64,000 bases of DNA from Aquila chrysaetos chrysaetos. Its lineage: Eukaryota > Chordata > Aves > Accipitriformes > Accipitridae. Location of the stretch: positions 28,178,858 through 28,242,857 of the forward strand of contig NC_044018.1 of the NCBI RefSeq assembly GCF_900496995.4, given 5' to 3'. The position numbers and the translations under genes are program-made. Positions 63,701 to 64,000 of the stretch are shown in pieces (positions within the stretch are counted from its first letter, which is position 1; each line of letters opens with the position of its first letter). Under the pieces are notes generated by a model. That model was not told the origin of the DNA, made no database searches, and saw only the letters and a program-made list of their open reading frames with translations.

Positions 63701-64000
63701 CTAATTTCTCAGTTTCCCCTGCAACAAGGGGAGAGAATTTTTTTGGTAAGATCCCAGAAAATACTGCCACGAGACAACTTCCACTCAGCTCATCTCTGCA
63801 AGCCCGTGATCATTCAGATCCCTTTTCCAAAATAAATCAAAAGAGCTGCGCTGATAAGTAAAACCACCTTCAGCCCCAGCTTTCCCAAGCCGACAACAGG
63901 ACATGCATGTCCAGTCCCAGAGCTGGCAGCCTTGGAAAAGCCCCTATTTATGCTGCCCTGTTTGCTCTCCAACGTGTTAAACCCTAAACTTCACCTTGCA
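60790..64000. other. Intergenic DNA downstream of gene F, no supported gene
   Basis: No keratin exon is present before the window ends. Frames up to 145 codons near 61790-62730 are non-homologous. The stretch 62690-62790 is locally CpG-richer. The last 60 bases (TATTTATGCTGCCCTGTTTG) may approach another promoter, but nothing decisive is visible. Confidence 0.5.

Overview
The window is a stretch of a vertebrate type II (basic) keratin gene cluster. Every recognisable gene lies on the + strand, in nine exons with GT-AG introns and vertebrate-type TATA boxes and poly(A) signals. Cysteine-rich, hair-keratin-like type II keratins next to a glycine-loop epidermal type II keratin, plus almost no clear interspersed repeats, suggest a sauropsid (bird, crocodilian or turtle line). 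The introns look only moderately GC-rich, and I cannot name the species.

Layout. (A) 1-6506: the last coding exon of a gene that begins upstream, an enormous Gly/Ser tail of about 2,167 visible residues built from 20 long repeat units, with a 3' UTR to about 8,350. (B) 12753-17500: a complete 595-aa cysteine-rich type II keratin, the most diverged of the set. (C) 23217-28708: a 616-aa cysteine-rich type II keratin. (D) 33119-38137: a decayed pseudogene of the same type, with relics of exons 1, 2, 4, 5, 7 and the tail. (E) 43029-49841: a 619-aa cysteine-rich type II keratin. (F) 54334-59177: a 697-aa epidermal, KRT75/KRT5/KRT6-like type II keratin with Gly-loop head and tail. The spaces between genes are about 3-5 kb and hold no gene I can support.

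How they fit together. B, C, D and E are tandem duplicates. They share a 29-nt exon 8 (F has 35 nt), a CAATAAA poly(A) site about 0.7-0.8 kb after the stop, and, in B, C and E, three conserved promoter blocks ahead of the TATA box. This points to shared control, probably in a hard cornifying tissue. Type II keratins pair obligatorily with type I partners encoded elsewhere. The Cys-rich heads and tails of B, C and E would form disulfide links in cornified structures, while F and probably A supply flexible glycine-loop domains.

The most unusual object is gene A's tail: several times longer than any whole keratin I know, nearly identical from unit to unit, and interrupted as read by two single-G insertions in the same sequence context.
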